A stretch of 64,000 nucleotides of DNA from Cyrtodaria siliqua. Its lineage: Eukaryota; Mollusca; Bivalvia; Adapedonta; Hiatellidae. Under the pieces are notes generated by a model. It had not been told where the DNA came from. It saw only the letters and a list, made by a program, of their open reading frames with translations, and searched no databases. Shown in pieces: positions 26,131 through 37,924 of this stretch; position 1 is the stretch's first letter, and each line of letters opens with the position of its first letter. The stretch lies in NCBI GenBank assembly GCA_037043455.1, contig JAWPHD010001818.1, forward strand, positions 124,001-188,000. The letters run 5' to 3'. A program made the position numbers and the translations under genes.

Positions 26131-26455
26131 AGACTCAATAAAACCGAGTCAGCTACTGTTCTCTCTTGCTTGTGTGTGTTGCTTCCAAAGAATCCCTTTA
26201 TCAATATCAATGATATCAATATCACTTGTTGTTCGGACTTAATCAAAACGGATGGTCTGCAGGACCTTTAATTTGGAAAATAAGAATGGTGTCCTTTATC
26301 AATTTGTTGTAAAAACTATGACTAGATTCAAAAAACTTTGTTGTATACTCAGCACATTTTAAAAACGCCACATATTTTCATTCCGATGATTTTGTTGTTC
26401 AAATCAAGATTGTATTAATACCCCCACTTTCACAAAACGAAATGGGGCTATATTG
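26131..26455 (+). repeat. Dispersed 320-bp repeat, copy 1
   Basis: Matches 59300-59607 in the same orientation: CTCAATAAAACCGAGTCAGC, CAGGACCTTTAATTTGGAAA, ATTGTATTAATACCCC. Ends in a short hairpin CCCCACTTT...AAATGGGG. The copy here has extra bases (TTGTTCGGACTTAATC...) absent from the second. Confidence 0.9.
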
Positions 26456-26929
26456 GAATCACGTTGTCCGTAACGTCGCGTTGCGTCGCGTAACACGTGT
26501 TTGTCGCGTCGCGTCCCGTAATACATTTTTATTACTACCATTTCTCAAACAGTTTTGATTGGGTTGTTCTCAATTTTTATATACACATAGCAACTGATGA
26601 TCTTATGTCCCTCTACCTCACCCAATGTTGATTGTATTTTATTATAGAATAATGGCCTTTTGTTTGATTTAGAATTTAAGCGTGGATATTTATCACCTTC
26701 AGTGATAGTTTTAGTTTATAGACAATATTTTATTCCGAGTAATTTAGGCTTCTGGACCATAATACAAATAACATACTGCATATTATACAACTATACAGCA
26801 ATGTGACAACAATATACAAAGAGACAAACAAATATAGTAACAAACATTGAAATATATAGTAGAGCGAAATGAAAATGACCTTTTCTGAATATAATATTAA
26901 CAACCTCGGTGTTGCAAAAAGTAGAACAA

Positions 26930-27312
26930 AAGTTACAACTATTGACAAATATACCAAATCGAGTTTCTATTCATGAACCAATGTTGTGGGCTTGGAAAAA
27001 AAGTTTTCTCTTATTAAATATTGCATACACATATTTCGAAAGTTGCGTTAACTTATAAGGATGTGTTGTACTCATTAAATTGTGGAAAACATAAATACTA
27101 TAAAAGTTACCGCCTATGACATCGAGAAGGTATTGATTGCGTAAGTTCGTATAATACGAACATTTCATAACAACATGCATTTCGTCTTTTATTTCGTGAG
27201 AGTTACATAACATACATATTCTATCTTCATATGCGATAGTATATATATAGTATGTCTCTGCCCGTTTCAACAAAAAGAGAATGTGTTGAACATCTAAGTT
27301 TAGACAGTGCAA
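26930..27312 (-). pseudogene. LINE retrotransposon 3' ORF fragment
   Basis: A 113-codon frame on the minus strand contains RICMLCNSHEIKDEMHVVMKC, i.e. Cys-x2-Cys ... His-x4-Cys, the zinc-knuckle at the C-terminus of many non-LTR retrotransposon ORF2 proteins, followed by the usual YTNLRNQYL-type helix. RT and endonuclease are absent, as in a 5'-truncated insertion. Clade not assignable (CR1/L2-like by feel). Confidence 0.65.
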
Positions 27313-27644
27313 TTTTAAATTTCAATGGTATGTTTAATGTTAGATACCTTCCAACATTCCAAATGTGTTTTAAAACGTTGATAGCGTATAGCTTTGCTTG
27401 ACTGGTTTATGTTAGTACCCAAGTATCTTAGTCCCGAAAGTTAACATATAGCGGTAATATAGTTGCATAAGCTTTAAAAGTACTCTAAATCTTTCATTTA
27501 AAACACATTTAACTTTAACATCTTTATCATCTCTAGCAATTCAAAAAATACCAAGTGTTGCGTTTTCAAATGTGCTGAGTTGAGTCTTTATCACAAATTT
27601 GGAAGGGTTAAAACCAGGGGTACCGCATTGGAACTGACCGTAAC

Positions 27645-27970
27645 AAATGAAGACTGTAGTCAAATACGCATGCATTAGTCGCGTTTTAACCGGAGGCCCC
27701 GGGTTCAATCCTCCGTGGTGCCACTGAATTCCGTCGGTGTGTTTTTGGGCAAGACACTTTACCTTAGACTCGTCCGTCGGATGGGGACGTAAACCGGGCG
27801 GTCCCGTGTATCGGTCTATCCTCCGAGCACGTTAAAGAACCATAGGAATCTATTCGATAATAAGAGAAGGGCAGGTTCCCGGATTCCTATGTATTCTTCC
27901 ACTCTCTCTGGTGCGGCTCTAAATAACCTGTACTGTGTTGATGAGCCGTTAAACAACATTCAATAGTCGC
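27645..27970 (+). mobile_element. tRNA-derived SINE family 1, copy B
   Basis: Weak head with GGGTTCAATCCTCC (B box), then GGGCAAGACACTTTACC, GTCGGATGGGGACGTAAACC, GCACGTTAAAGAACCATAGG and GAGCCGTTAAACAACATTCA. The most complete copy here. Confidence 0.85.
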
Positions 27971-28285
27971 GTTGTAATTAGGTCACTGTTAGATGGTCAC
28001 ATTTACATGTTATCTTCCTGGATAACATTTCATTGATAAATCAGAACTACGAAGACAGTGACATTAATAAAACTGGTGTTTGTTGAAATTTCAAAGGCTT
28101 CTACAAGTTTTGTTGTAGCATGGTCGGTGACATTTCCTTTGATGAATGCAGAGCGTTAAATCGTTTAATTTAGGGTAACTAAAGGGCGTGGCTTTACCTT
28201 GCTACAACTACCGGATATTAGAATTTAGAGTACGGTCACTATGACGTCACAGTGTTACTAAGTACACCATGCTACAAAAAAGATA

Positions 28286-28499
28286 GAGTCTGTCCCAGCT
28301 CGTTGGTTAGTTAAACACCTCGATGGGCTACGCACATCTCGGTGTTTAAATAAGCCAACTCGCTGAGACCAGACTCTAAGAGTCCTTCGGATAAGACTTT
28401 AAACCGAGGTCTGCTCGCTAAAATGCTTAGTGCAATACAGCGAGGATAAATAAACGCTTATACGAACGAACGAACATACTCTACCTATTACTTAATGAT
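28286..28499. mobile_element. Foldback MITE, copy 2
   Basis: TAGAGTCTGTCCCAGCTCGT...AAACACCTCGATG pairs with CATCTCGGTGTTT...CTGAGACCAGACTCTA. It ends with CATACTCTACCTATTACTTA as at 3776-3801. Confidence 0.8.
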
Positions 28500-29465
28500 C
28501 GAGACTACCAAAGGCAATACATTGAACTTGTATTATTAATAGAACAAATGCGAGTGATGTAAGAACATTTCACGCCTATATATTATATACCATATTGTTA
28601 TTTTAAAGCAAGGTTTCGTAAAATAGGAAAAGCATATACACATTATATTTAAATTTACTTATTTCAAATAAAAGATGTGCGAACGTAAATTCATTGACAT
28701 CCATAGATGATGTCATCCCGAAACCGAAGAATTCGTTGAATATATAGATGTATCTCCGTGTTAGAATCTCAAAAAGATGGCGTCCTGATATTAGGCCCAT
28801 ATATGATACCTCTAAGGTCAATGTCATAACGTGGGTACAAAATCCATACTGTGTGATATGTTCGTGTCTGCTAAGTATCTTTAGATCGGATTGGGAGTAC
28901 TTGATTAAACTACGAACGGCTGGTTTCTAAGAGTCGCGTCCTGAATTAAGGTCATACTATGGAGACAACTGTTATACTAAATGCTGTAATAGACTATGAT
29001 TGTGTCCGCCATGTATCTTTAGAACTGGTATATATAATGTATTAGTTTTCTCAAACAAATACGGTGTGTCGCATACTAAAAAGATATCCGTATATCAATT
29101 TTGTGTCAAAGATTTGGTCTCATAAGTTTGAGGATGTTCTTCTCGTGAATCTTTATACCTATGTTCATAGATGGTAATTGGGTATATTTATTTTTCAATG
29201 TAAATGTAAAATATGAGCCTTAAAATGTATTCCATGTTCACATGTAGTGCGTTGTTTTATGTTATAATCATTGTTTCAGTATGATTTTTCTCGAATCTTT
29301 TTCTGGCATAAATAATCTTCTAACTTGTTCCACTAATAAAATAAATGCCATTTCATTAACCATCAATATTTTACCAGTGATATATACTTTAATGTATTCA
29401 GCATCCCCACTGATTGATCAGTTTTGTTTCTATCCGATAATGGATGTAGTTCGTTTACAAGAGCA
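28500..29465. other. Intron stretch, nothing recognised
   Basis: AT-rich; short frames on both strands without recognisable motifs. Confidence 0.5.
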
Positions 29466-29469
29466 GGCC

Positions 29470-29726
29470 TGGAATTCACCAACAATTCTTCAAATTATTC
29501 TTAAACTTGAGCTCAAATACTGAAATTTCGTTCACAAATATTTCCATGACCTTCAAAGATAAACAGTCGTAAGATGTTGCTATTTATTAGTATGCATCAT
29601 ATTTATACATAGCAGCTTGTTGTGAACGTTTATTCTGTAAGCTTATAGAAATATTTGTGATTGAAATTTGCATACTTGAGCTGAAGTCTAAGAAAATTCT
29701 CAAGAATGGTTGGTGAATTCAAATAG
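29470..29726. repeat. Palindromic element
   Basis: TGAATTCACCAACAATTCTT ... TTCACAAATATTTCC pairs with GAAATATTTGTGATTGAAAT ... AATGGTTGGTGAATTCA across a spacer of about 100 bp. Confidence 0.8.
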
Positions 29727-29839
29727 TTATAAGTTTACAATTTAAACATAATTTTTGCCGGTTTTTTTGGGGGAAAACAAATCGGCTTATAGATTGGTGT
29801 AAACCGTGCGTGCCGCGCGCGTCCAAATTTAGTTTTTTT

Positions 29840-30255
29840 CTATATTTGTCCGCATTACCATGTCCGATCTTCATCAAACTTTAACAGCATCTTACTCCGA
29901 TTAACCACTGACCATATCCTGAAAGCTAGGTCACTGTGACCTACTTTATCTACAATATATCTTTTTGTTTAAGTTTCGGAATGGGTGGGGGATAATCCTT
30001 TTGTTATATCTCCGCATTACCATGTCCGATCTTCATAAAACTTTAACAGCATCTTACTCCCATTAACCACTGACCATAACCACAACACTAGGTCACTGTG
30101 ACCTACTTCATCCAAAATATACCTTTTTGTTTAAGATATGGCGGGGGGGGGGGGGGGGGGGCAGGAACTAAAGTGTTTGTTATATCTCCGCATTACCATG
30201 TCCGATCTATCTTCATCAAACTTTAACAGCACCTTGCTCCCATTAACCACTGCGC
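29840..30255. repeat. About 165-bp tandem repeat, 2.5 copies
   Basis: TCCGCATTACCATGTCCGAT, CTTCATCAAACTTTAACAGC and GGTCACTGTGACCTACTT recur at 29856, 30010 and 30187. A 19-nt G-run lies at 30143-30161. Internal part of a common bivalve dispersed repeat (inference). Confidence 0.85.
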
Positions 30256-30259
30256 TGAA

Positions 30260-32390
30260 ATTCTAACTACATTAAAGCATCCTTCGACTCCTAAAAAAAT
30301 CTATCTAGAAAAGCTCTATTAAATAGTTTCACAAAACACACAGGCACTTATCTTTCACATTTTCGAAAACCCGGTGTTTATCTCTTTTTATGTAACTGCG
30401 TCATAGGATTAGAACGAACCAAATACAGTTCTGTTCCTTATGATGTTAAGTTGCAAATTTAAGATTTTTTGTCCACACATTTTCAAAAAGAATGTGGTTT
30501 AAACAAACAAAAAATGAGTTGTTTGCGTTTTGTTATCATGTGTTCCTTCGAGATTTTTCTTCTCTTTTTTTTATATTTCTTTTTAATCATATACGGATAA
30601 ATTGCAGCCTGTTAAATTAAAAGAAAGTAGGTTTCAGTTACCTGTCATGTTACCAAAGACCAGGGAAGTGTATTACGGTAATGGATGCTGCTAAAAGCTT
30701 TTAGTTTTTGTTTATCAGTAAAACACGTAATGTGCAAATACATCACTATAAGGATTTCCGTTCTTCTACATTTTTTGTTGTTAAAGAATCTTTCTAAAGC
30801 TATATTTTGAACATTTGTTGTTAGATTAGCGTTCTATTTCTTTCAAGGTATAAACATATTTGTTTTCTAATTGTTGCAGAAAATATTTGACATGTCATCA
30901 AATAAACTGAGGATTGGCACGAAAGAAATCTTATAACATTGCTCTCCTTGGATTTCTTTTTACAAACGATGTGTGTAAACGTAATTAAAGTTGACATACA
31001 AACTGTAGTTTTCAATGAAACCTGTCAACCAAACACACGCATAGAAACAAACATCTTGGGGAGAAACGTATTTATTAACCAGTTTAGTAGAATTACTATA
31101 ATGATTCTGTAATTCAGTGCTGTCAGTTGCCTTCGATAATCTGCTGATAATTCCTACAAAACTAAATTTAAAAAAGAAGGAAAGAGACTGCTGAATATGA
31201 AATATGAAAAGAAATACGAAGATATTTAGGGTACGGAAAGATTGGGTTTTAAGGCACACCAACACACGAAAGGTTATATGGCGCCTAACAGGAATGAATA
31301 TGCCAGGCTCATCCTCCATTTACATCGAGATAACATATGGAGAATGGGCCTAGAACCATCTCACCTGCAGAGTTGCTGCAATGTCTACTGTAGACACTCT
31401 ATTTACGCTGGAGCCAAGTTTATTGTTTTTCTGCCGCAACTGCTCTAGTGATTTGAGCGATATGGCAAATGAAACAATGGAGGGGTCATGATGAAGACCT
31501 TCAATGAGTATGAATAAAAAATGATAAAAAGAACATGAATTTTGGGAGTTCTACCCCTCTGCCTACCCTCTATCGGGATCTGCAGTGGCCCTATTCCTTG
31601 CCCGAGAACCACACGTGGCTGGGTACGGAAAAATAATAAAACGAAAATATACAACTCTACATGTTAAACAAGGAAACGTAGAACTAAATTTACATCGTAT
31701 TGTTGAGTAAAATGATAACAATGAATAGACACTGGCAATCAGACGACCTCCAGAAATGGAGTATTGCATATACGAATTAGTCACAGCATTCGGCGTCAAC
31801 CACAGATAACCACAGGAAACATTCACATATAAAACATACCAATTAAAAGCTTTCACCCTTTATAATTCCGTTCATATTCAAAGATCGAAACAATAGTATC
31901 ATAACTTTTCGAATGGTCACCGCATAACATTGATTCGAGGTAACATTGCATATCGGGATAATAGTATTATTATGTTCTTTTTTAAACAATAAACTGTACT
32001 GCCAATACTTTCGAACACAATTTACATAATTATGTGGAAACGGAAACCTAAGTTTGCCTGAAAGGGAAACACAGTCAACCAAAAACAAATCAGTGATTTT
32101 GGGCGAGGGGCGGGTGTTGATTTTTTTCCCGAACACAAGTACATATTGTGGGGGTCAACATATAATTTTGCAAAATACACATATTTAAATTTACTTTGTA
32201 TTGTAGTGTGTACATGTTAAATGTGTGAAGAAAAAATAGCATTTTACTACATGCTCATTATCTATAATATATTATGCAACAAACAAACATTCATAAAGAT
32301 ATAACAATACAACTGTTACCACAATATTTCTGACAAATACGAAGCAAATGCACCAAAGAAATTGATCCAAGTTTTATGGAAGACGGATTC
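30260..32390. other. Intron stretch, nothing recognised
   Basis: No LRR exon, RNA gene or clear repeat structure seen. Frames on either strand lack known motifs. Confidence 0.45.
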
Positions 32391-32560
32391 GGCCATTTCA
32401 ACTTTTCGACTTTGCGACTTTTCAGCCTGTTAATAACCCTTTCCACTAGGCGAAATGTTGAAGTCGAAAAGTCGAAAAGTCGCAAACCCGAAAAGTCGAA
32501 GACGAAAAGCCGCAAACCCGAGATTTTTGACGAAATTTCGTCGCGAAAAGTCGAGATTTT
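32391..32560. repeat. AAAAGTCG simple-repeat element
   Basis: GTCGAAAAGTCGAAAAGTCG-type words, with the complement CGACTTTGCGACTTTTC at the left end, so it can fold back. This motif type is a frequent bivalve repeat. Confidence 0.75.
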
Positions 32561-33043
32561 GTTTTTTAAACTGTCAGTGTACGGTTTTATGTTTGTCTTC
32601 AACCAAATGCTGTACTCTTGTTGTATTCTAGTTGTTCGGTTTCTATCAGTTTGATATGTGTTTCTACGTTTGTGTTTTATATTCAAATTTACATAAGCAT
32701 CTCAAACTGACTTGCTTCCAGGATGACACTATTGTAAGAGCAAGAGTGGGGCAGCAACTAAACACCTAGCGGCCCCTTTTGCCACTAACCATTCCAGGGC
32801 TTTGTCTCTATTTCTCAACTCTTTGTTTGTGCGATTGAAGACATACGTGTTTCTATGTAATTGTTGTTTTATATGTGTTTTTTGTAGGGCATCATTCGAT
32901 GAATGCTACAATTCTGGTTTTCATTTGTATATACTTGTATATATAAGCAAGAATGTCAGTGTACTTCAGCAGACAATAACATCAATAATATAATCATCAT
33001 TTATAAAGAAAGAATAATCCTATTGTGAACAATTGTTTTTCAG

Positions 33044-33115
33044 AAATTTGGAGAACAACCTCATAGAAGAGATACCTGACTATGCCTTTGTGAACTTGAC
33101 CAACCTTGTAGTACT
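33044..33115 (+). CDS. LGR exon: one LRR (IPDYAF repeat)
   Basis: 72 nt with acceptor gttttttcag-like tract and donor CT|gtaagt. Reads NLENNLIEEIPDYAFVNLTNLVVL-type residues; IPDYAF and the NLxxLVVL end match the same repeat in vertebrate LGR5 almost word for word. It contains an N-L-T glycosylation sequon. Immediately downstream, 22 nt of the exon end plus its donor are copied at 33135-33156, giving a decoy donor 37 nt later. Confidence 0.92.
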
Positions 33116-33217
33116 GTAAGTAATATGTCAATGTGACCAACCTTGTAGTACTGTAAATATGCCAATGTGAAAACACATAGTTTTATTTCCATTACGTGAT
33201 CCAGAGTATTTCAGGAA

Positions 33218-33330
33218 ATAACCTGCCCTACTCTTATTATCGAATAGATTCCTATGGTTCTTTAGCGTGCTCGGAGGATAGACCGATACACGGGACCGCC
33301 TGGTTTACGTCCCCATCCGACGGACGAGAA
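33218..33330 (-). mobile_element. SINE family 1 fragment, copy C
   Basis: Reverse orientation: ATGGTTCTTTAGCGTGCTCG, GGAGGATAGACCGATACACG, TTTACGTCCCCATCCGACGG. Lacks the tRNA head. Lies 100 bp after exon 2. Confidence 0.8.
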
Positions 33331-34120
33331 ATTAAGAAATGATCTATTTCCAGCTGGTTTAAATTGTCTCAGATGAATACCTAATGGGAGGTGTTGGATA
33401 GCAGCGAAACAAAGGGCGGTAGGTCCGTGGTTACGATGTGCTTTAAGTCCCATACAACCAGATTTTAATCTCGCACACTATAAACCCGCTGGAAATATTT
33501 TATTTCTATTTCTGACATAGATTTGTAAGTATTAAATAAACACATTTTCAAGAGATTAATGCCAACACAGTTTCACAACTTAGATTGTTTGTCCATCTCT
33601 CAACACCAAACGAAGAGAAAATATACAGATTGATCCTATTTTTAACAATTTTCAACCTGTTATTTAAACGTAACGTTTATTTAAACTAACGTATTCGTTG
33701 TAAACTTTACTGAACTATGTTAGATGATTTAAACACAACTTTTATTCTGATGTTGAGAAGAATTTTCCTGAACAATCGAGTAAATGTTATTATGTAAATC
33801 ACGCTTCATGTCGGTCCTTAATTATTTAAAGCATAACATTTTGTATTGTACTCTCAAAAGAGCCGAATGAACCCGAGGTGTGTCCTGTAACTTCATTATA
33901 TTCGACTTTGTTAAGGTCGATGCTTAACCTATTTCTGTAACTTTAATTATTGTCAAACTGATTGATCCAGTGAGTTACCCTCTAAAGCATGCGGAATATA
34001 AGTATCAACCCGTATATATAATATTGCTGCATTAGAATACAGATGTACCATCTGCTAGAAATATCTTGTCTTACTAACATTTTGGATAAAAAGAATAATA
34101 TTGAATATGTCAACAGTTAC
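33331..34120. other. Intron stretch, nothing recognised
   Basis: AT-rich sequence between the SINE fragment and the long-TIR transposon; no exon or repeat identified. Confidence 0.5.
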
Positions 34121-34125
34121 ATGAC

Positions 34126-34553
34126 CACTGTAGGGATCCGTACACCGGATCTTGGTCAAGACCCCGTTCAATAGTACGGAGTTTTGGTTAGCCATGTTGT
34201 AGAAAACGTACGGATAACAACAGCAAATGTAGGTTAACCACGTTTTTCTCCTATTTTTCTTCATTTTATATGAATAATCAGTATTGCTATATGGTGCGGA
34301 AACATTTCCCCGTTCAAATATTACCGTACATTGTTGACATATTACTTTAAATGCTACAATTCGGATCAAAGAAAAACAATTGCCGGTGCTGAAATTCGCC
34401 CAAAGTACCCTTCAGCAATAAATATCTCATTAATTTTCAAGTTAATGAAAATTTTGAATTGGCAGATTTATTTGTTTTTCCAATATACGTGCATGTTCAA
34501 ATGTTGAACTTCATTCATCCGAAATTGACCGAGATATGAATCGAAACAAAAGT
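34126..34553 (+). repeat. Left terminal inverted repeat
   Basis: Pairs with 37415-37842. Weaker similarity continues to about 34635 with scattered GTACGG motifs. Confidence 0.9.
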
Positions 34554-35539
34554 AATGTTTGTGTACGGGGTCTTGGGCACTTGTGTACGGAGTACTGCAA
34601 ATATTCTCTTTTTACTGTACGGAGTTTTGCTTTAAATATATTGTATGAAACTATGGTTTTAATGGTACTTGCATTACATGTAATACATAAAACATTCATT
34701 GAGTGTTTGTAAACAGTCAATGTAGTGTCATTAGAACTGAATCAACGTAGATTTCCTTGAACAGATATAATCATGCGAGCTATATAGATAATTAATATTA
34801 ACCCATGCCGTTATCTATATCATATGTTGTCAATGTAGTTTAAGAACCAACTTTACATTTCCTATTAACATGCTTAGGAAAGTTTGACATAGTTTAGATG
34901 TCAGTATGGGGCATTGAATTAATTTTAACCTGACAGGCAAACCGTTGGAAAAAATACGGTAAGGATTTTTAACGCCTGAGGGACGTATAACAAACACTAC
35001 TTTATTTAAACAATATTGTATTCAAGTACTGAATGGGATTGGACAACAGGCAATGCCTATGTAAGACCTCTCCCATATCAAGGTACATATAAACAATAAA
35101 TTCATATCAAACATAACATAAAATGTGGAATTGTAGTACAGTTTGCATATATTGGTTTGACAATTAACTTAGAATCTTTGAAACATGTGTACCGTGATTG
35201 TTTAGTATTAACACTTTGTACTGTCAGAAAGAATTTAAGTGAGAAAAAAAAAAAGAATCAACAGAAAGAAAATCATACTGGAAACCAATACGAAATATAT
35301 ATAAAAATATACCGATTATTACAAAATATAATGGTTGTAATATGAGTTTCTGTAACCAATAGTTAATTTTGGAATTTAAGATAACTGAGAAAACAGACAA
35401 ACAAAAAAATAAAAATTACAATAAAAAAGGAAGAAAGATGATAATATATAAAAAAAACTTCTAGCATTGTGACAAAACATATCTGAAAATACAATAGTAT
35501 ATACAAACATATACATATGTACTTGTACATCTATAATTC

Positions 35540-37022
35540 TACGAAAATCCCCTAGTACACTTGATGTATTTGTGGACGATAAGTACAATTTCTGAGTTCG
35601 TAGTATCGTCTAGCTTGGAACTGCCATTCAGTATCAGGTCAATGTTGATATGCGTGATATCAACAAGATTGGCTAGGGTATCAAGTAAGTCATTTCTGAA
35701 TTGGTTATACAGTGGACAGTTTAAAAAAATGAGTATTGTCCTCACATGGATTGCCACATTTCGGACATACTGCTGAATCTGTCAAGAAGTGGTCAAATAA
35801 ATGCGTATTTAGATTACTTGAGTTATTTCTTAATTGACAATGGATGATGTTATCATTCCTATTTCCTATATTATAGTGATATGGACTGTCAGTCCTATGT
35901 TCATTAGCCTTAAGTTTATGCTTAAATTGTTCAACAGATGGTGCATTTTTAGCGTCTAAATGTAAAGCATTCCACAATTTAATTGTACTCGGCGGAAAGC
36001 TGTTATAATATGATGTTGTGCGACAAAGAGGTCATCTGTGATGTCATTTATATAAAGCAGAAATAGAAACGGACCTAAAACAGAGCCTTGCGGAACACCT
36101 GCATCTATAGTACTGAAGCTTGAAATAAATCCATCTAGGACTACTTTTTGCTGCCTATCAGAGATATAGCTACGTATCAAGTTACATAATGAATCATTGA
36201 TACCATATTTAGCTAATTTAAAAAGCAACCCAGCATGCCATACTTTGTCAAACGCAAAATATAAATCGTACATCTTTCCCAGCGTCGAGGTTGCTTATTA
36301 TATGAAAATATATATTTCTATGAGCTGATTTACTAGAGTCTCTAGGTTGAAAGCCTGCCTGGTATTTGCACAGAAGGTTATTCGTTTTGATATAGTTGAA
36401 CAAGTGTTTAAATACGATTTTTTCCATCAATTTGCAAATAATACTGGTAATGGATATAGGCCTATAATTGCCCGGCATGTCAGGTTCTCCCTTGCCATTA
36501 AAAATAGGAGTTACATTCGCCTGCTTCCATTCGTATGGTACTTTTCTAGTGGACAATGACAGATTAAAAAGTCGCGTCAATGGAGCAGCGATGCTAATTA
36601 AAACTAATTTTAACACATTTGGGCTAATCATATCTGGGCCTGGAGGTTTCGATAATTTCAAGATTTTCAATTGATCAGTTACTTCCGTTTCATTTATAAT
36701 CAAGTCATTCATTTTATAGTCAGTGCGATTATGAAAAGTAGGTAATTCCGGTTCATGTTCAATATGAGATGTTGCAGAAAATGAAGAATTCAATGCGTTT
36801 GCTTTGTCTACTGGATGTATTAAAATACGACCTTTATTTTTTATTGGAAAGTTTGGTTGAGTTACTTTGTTCAATTTAGAGATCGATTTTGCTATACGCC
36901 ACCATTTACCCGGGGGATTGATTTATCATTTAACTGGGATGTAAGTTTTGACTTGTATGATTCCTTAGATTCGCGGAATAAAGCAATTACCTCATTTCTA
37001 AGTTGAATAAAAATTGACCAAT
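35540..37022 (-). pseudogene. Dead LINE ORF2 (reverse transcriptase) with internal deletion
   Basis: Minus strand. 37022-36880 reads LRNEVIALFRESKESYKSKL, then a one-base frame slip near 36910. 36874-36250 has the RT fingers/palm start: KPPGPDMISPNVLK, EWKQANVTPIF, NYRPISITSIICKLMEKI. Another slip near motif A precedes AFDKVWHAGLLFKL and VPQGSVLGPFLFLLYINDI (36273-36010). The sequence then jumps, in another frame, to LWNALHLDAKNAPSVEQFK and the C-terminal CPKCGNPCEDNTHFF knuckle (35977-35700), then NCPLYNQFRNDLL (to 35540). The YADD motif and thumb are missing. Jockey/CR1-type (inference). Not active. Confidence 0.88.
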
Positions 37023-37414
37023 GTAATGGATTGTTGTAAATGAGAAAAAAAATTATATGACGTTAACTGTGGTCACAATGAGCTAAAATTGGACAACTGT
37101 ATCAATTCTAACAGACAATAATATACGTCTGGACTTAGTTTGTAGTACATGTAGTTATTTGGAATAAGTACGGAGTCTTTCTCAAGAATTACCCCTTTTA
37201 AGTTTTAGTTTTCTGCATTTTTTCGTCTTAGCAATACAAAATGGTATAAGACATATAGAACCTAAATAATGTCTACGAATTACTACAAATATAAGTAAAT
37301 AACATCAGCGCAGAGCAGCGAAAACAATTTTTGCATTGCAAAACCCCGTACAGCACATGGACAAGACTCCGTACACAAATCAGCGTCTTTTTATATGAAT
37401 TAGTTACGCTGGGC

Positions 37415-37842
37415 ACGTTTTGTTTCGATTCATATCTCGGCCAATTTCGGATGAATGATGCTGAAATTTTGAACATGCACGTATATTGGAAAAACAAATA
37501 AATCTGCCAATTCAAAATTTTCATTAACTTGAAAATTAATGAGATATTTATTGCTGAAGGGTACTTTGGGCGAATTTCAGCACCGGCAATTGTTTTTCTT
37601 TGATCCGAATTGTAGCATTTAAAGTAATATGTCAACAATGTACGGTAATATTTGAACGGGGAAATGTTTCCGCAACATATAGCAATACTGATTATTCATA
37701 TACATGAACAAAAATAGGAGACAAACGTGGTTAACCTACCTTTGCTGTTGTTATCCGCACGTTTTCTACAACATGGCTGACCAAAACTCCGTACTAGTGA
37801 ACGGGGTCTTGACCAAGATCCGGTGTACGGATCCCTACAGTG
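37415..37842 (-). repeat. Right terminal inverted repeat
   Basis: Reverse complement of the left arm. The frames seen over both arms are non-coding shadows of the same repeat. Confidence 0.9.
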
Positions 37843-37924
37843 ATGACGCCATTTAGCAAAAAATAAAAATATACATTTCGATAAATGGTGATGTCAATGC
37901 TCTAAATGTCAATAGTATGTAAAA

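Larger units (their letters stand above)
34126..37842. mobile_element. 3.7-kb transposon with long TIRs and 5-bp TSD
   Basis: Left end CACTGTAGGGATCCGTACAC, right end the exact complement. Both are flanked directly by ATGAC (34121-34125 and 37843-37847). TIRs run at least 34126-34553 and 37415-37842 (about 430 bp). The outer 170 bp differ at about ten places, while the next 200 bp (from CGGAAACATTTCC) appear identical. The motif TACGG(A/G)GT(C/T)TTG recurs through the TIR and just inside it. No transposase frame is seen; the centre holds a dead LINE in reverse. Five-bp TSD and a CACTGTA start resemble Transib/RAG-like ends, but other superfamilies are possible. Confidence 0.85.
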
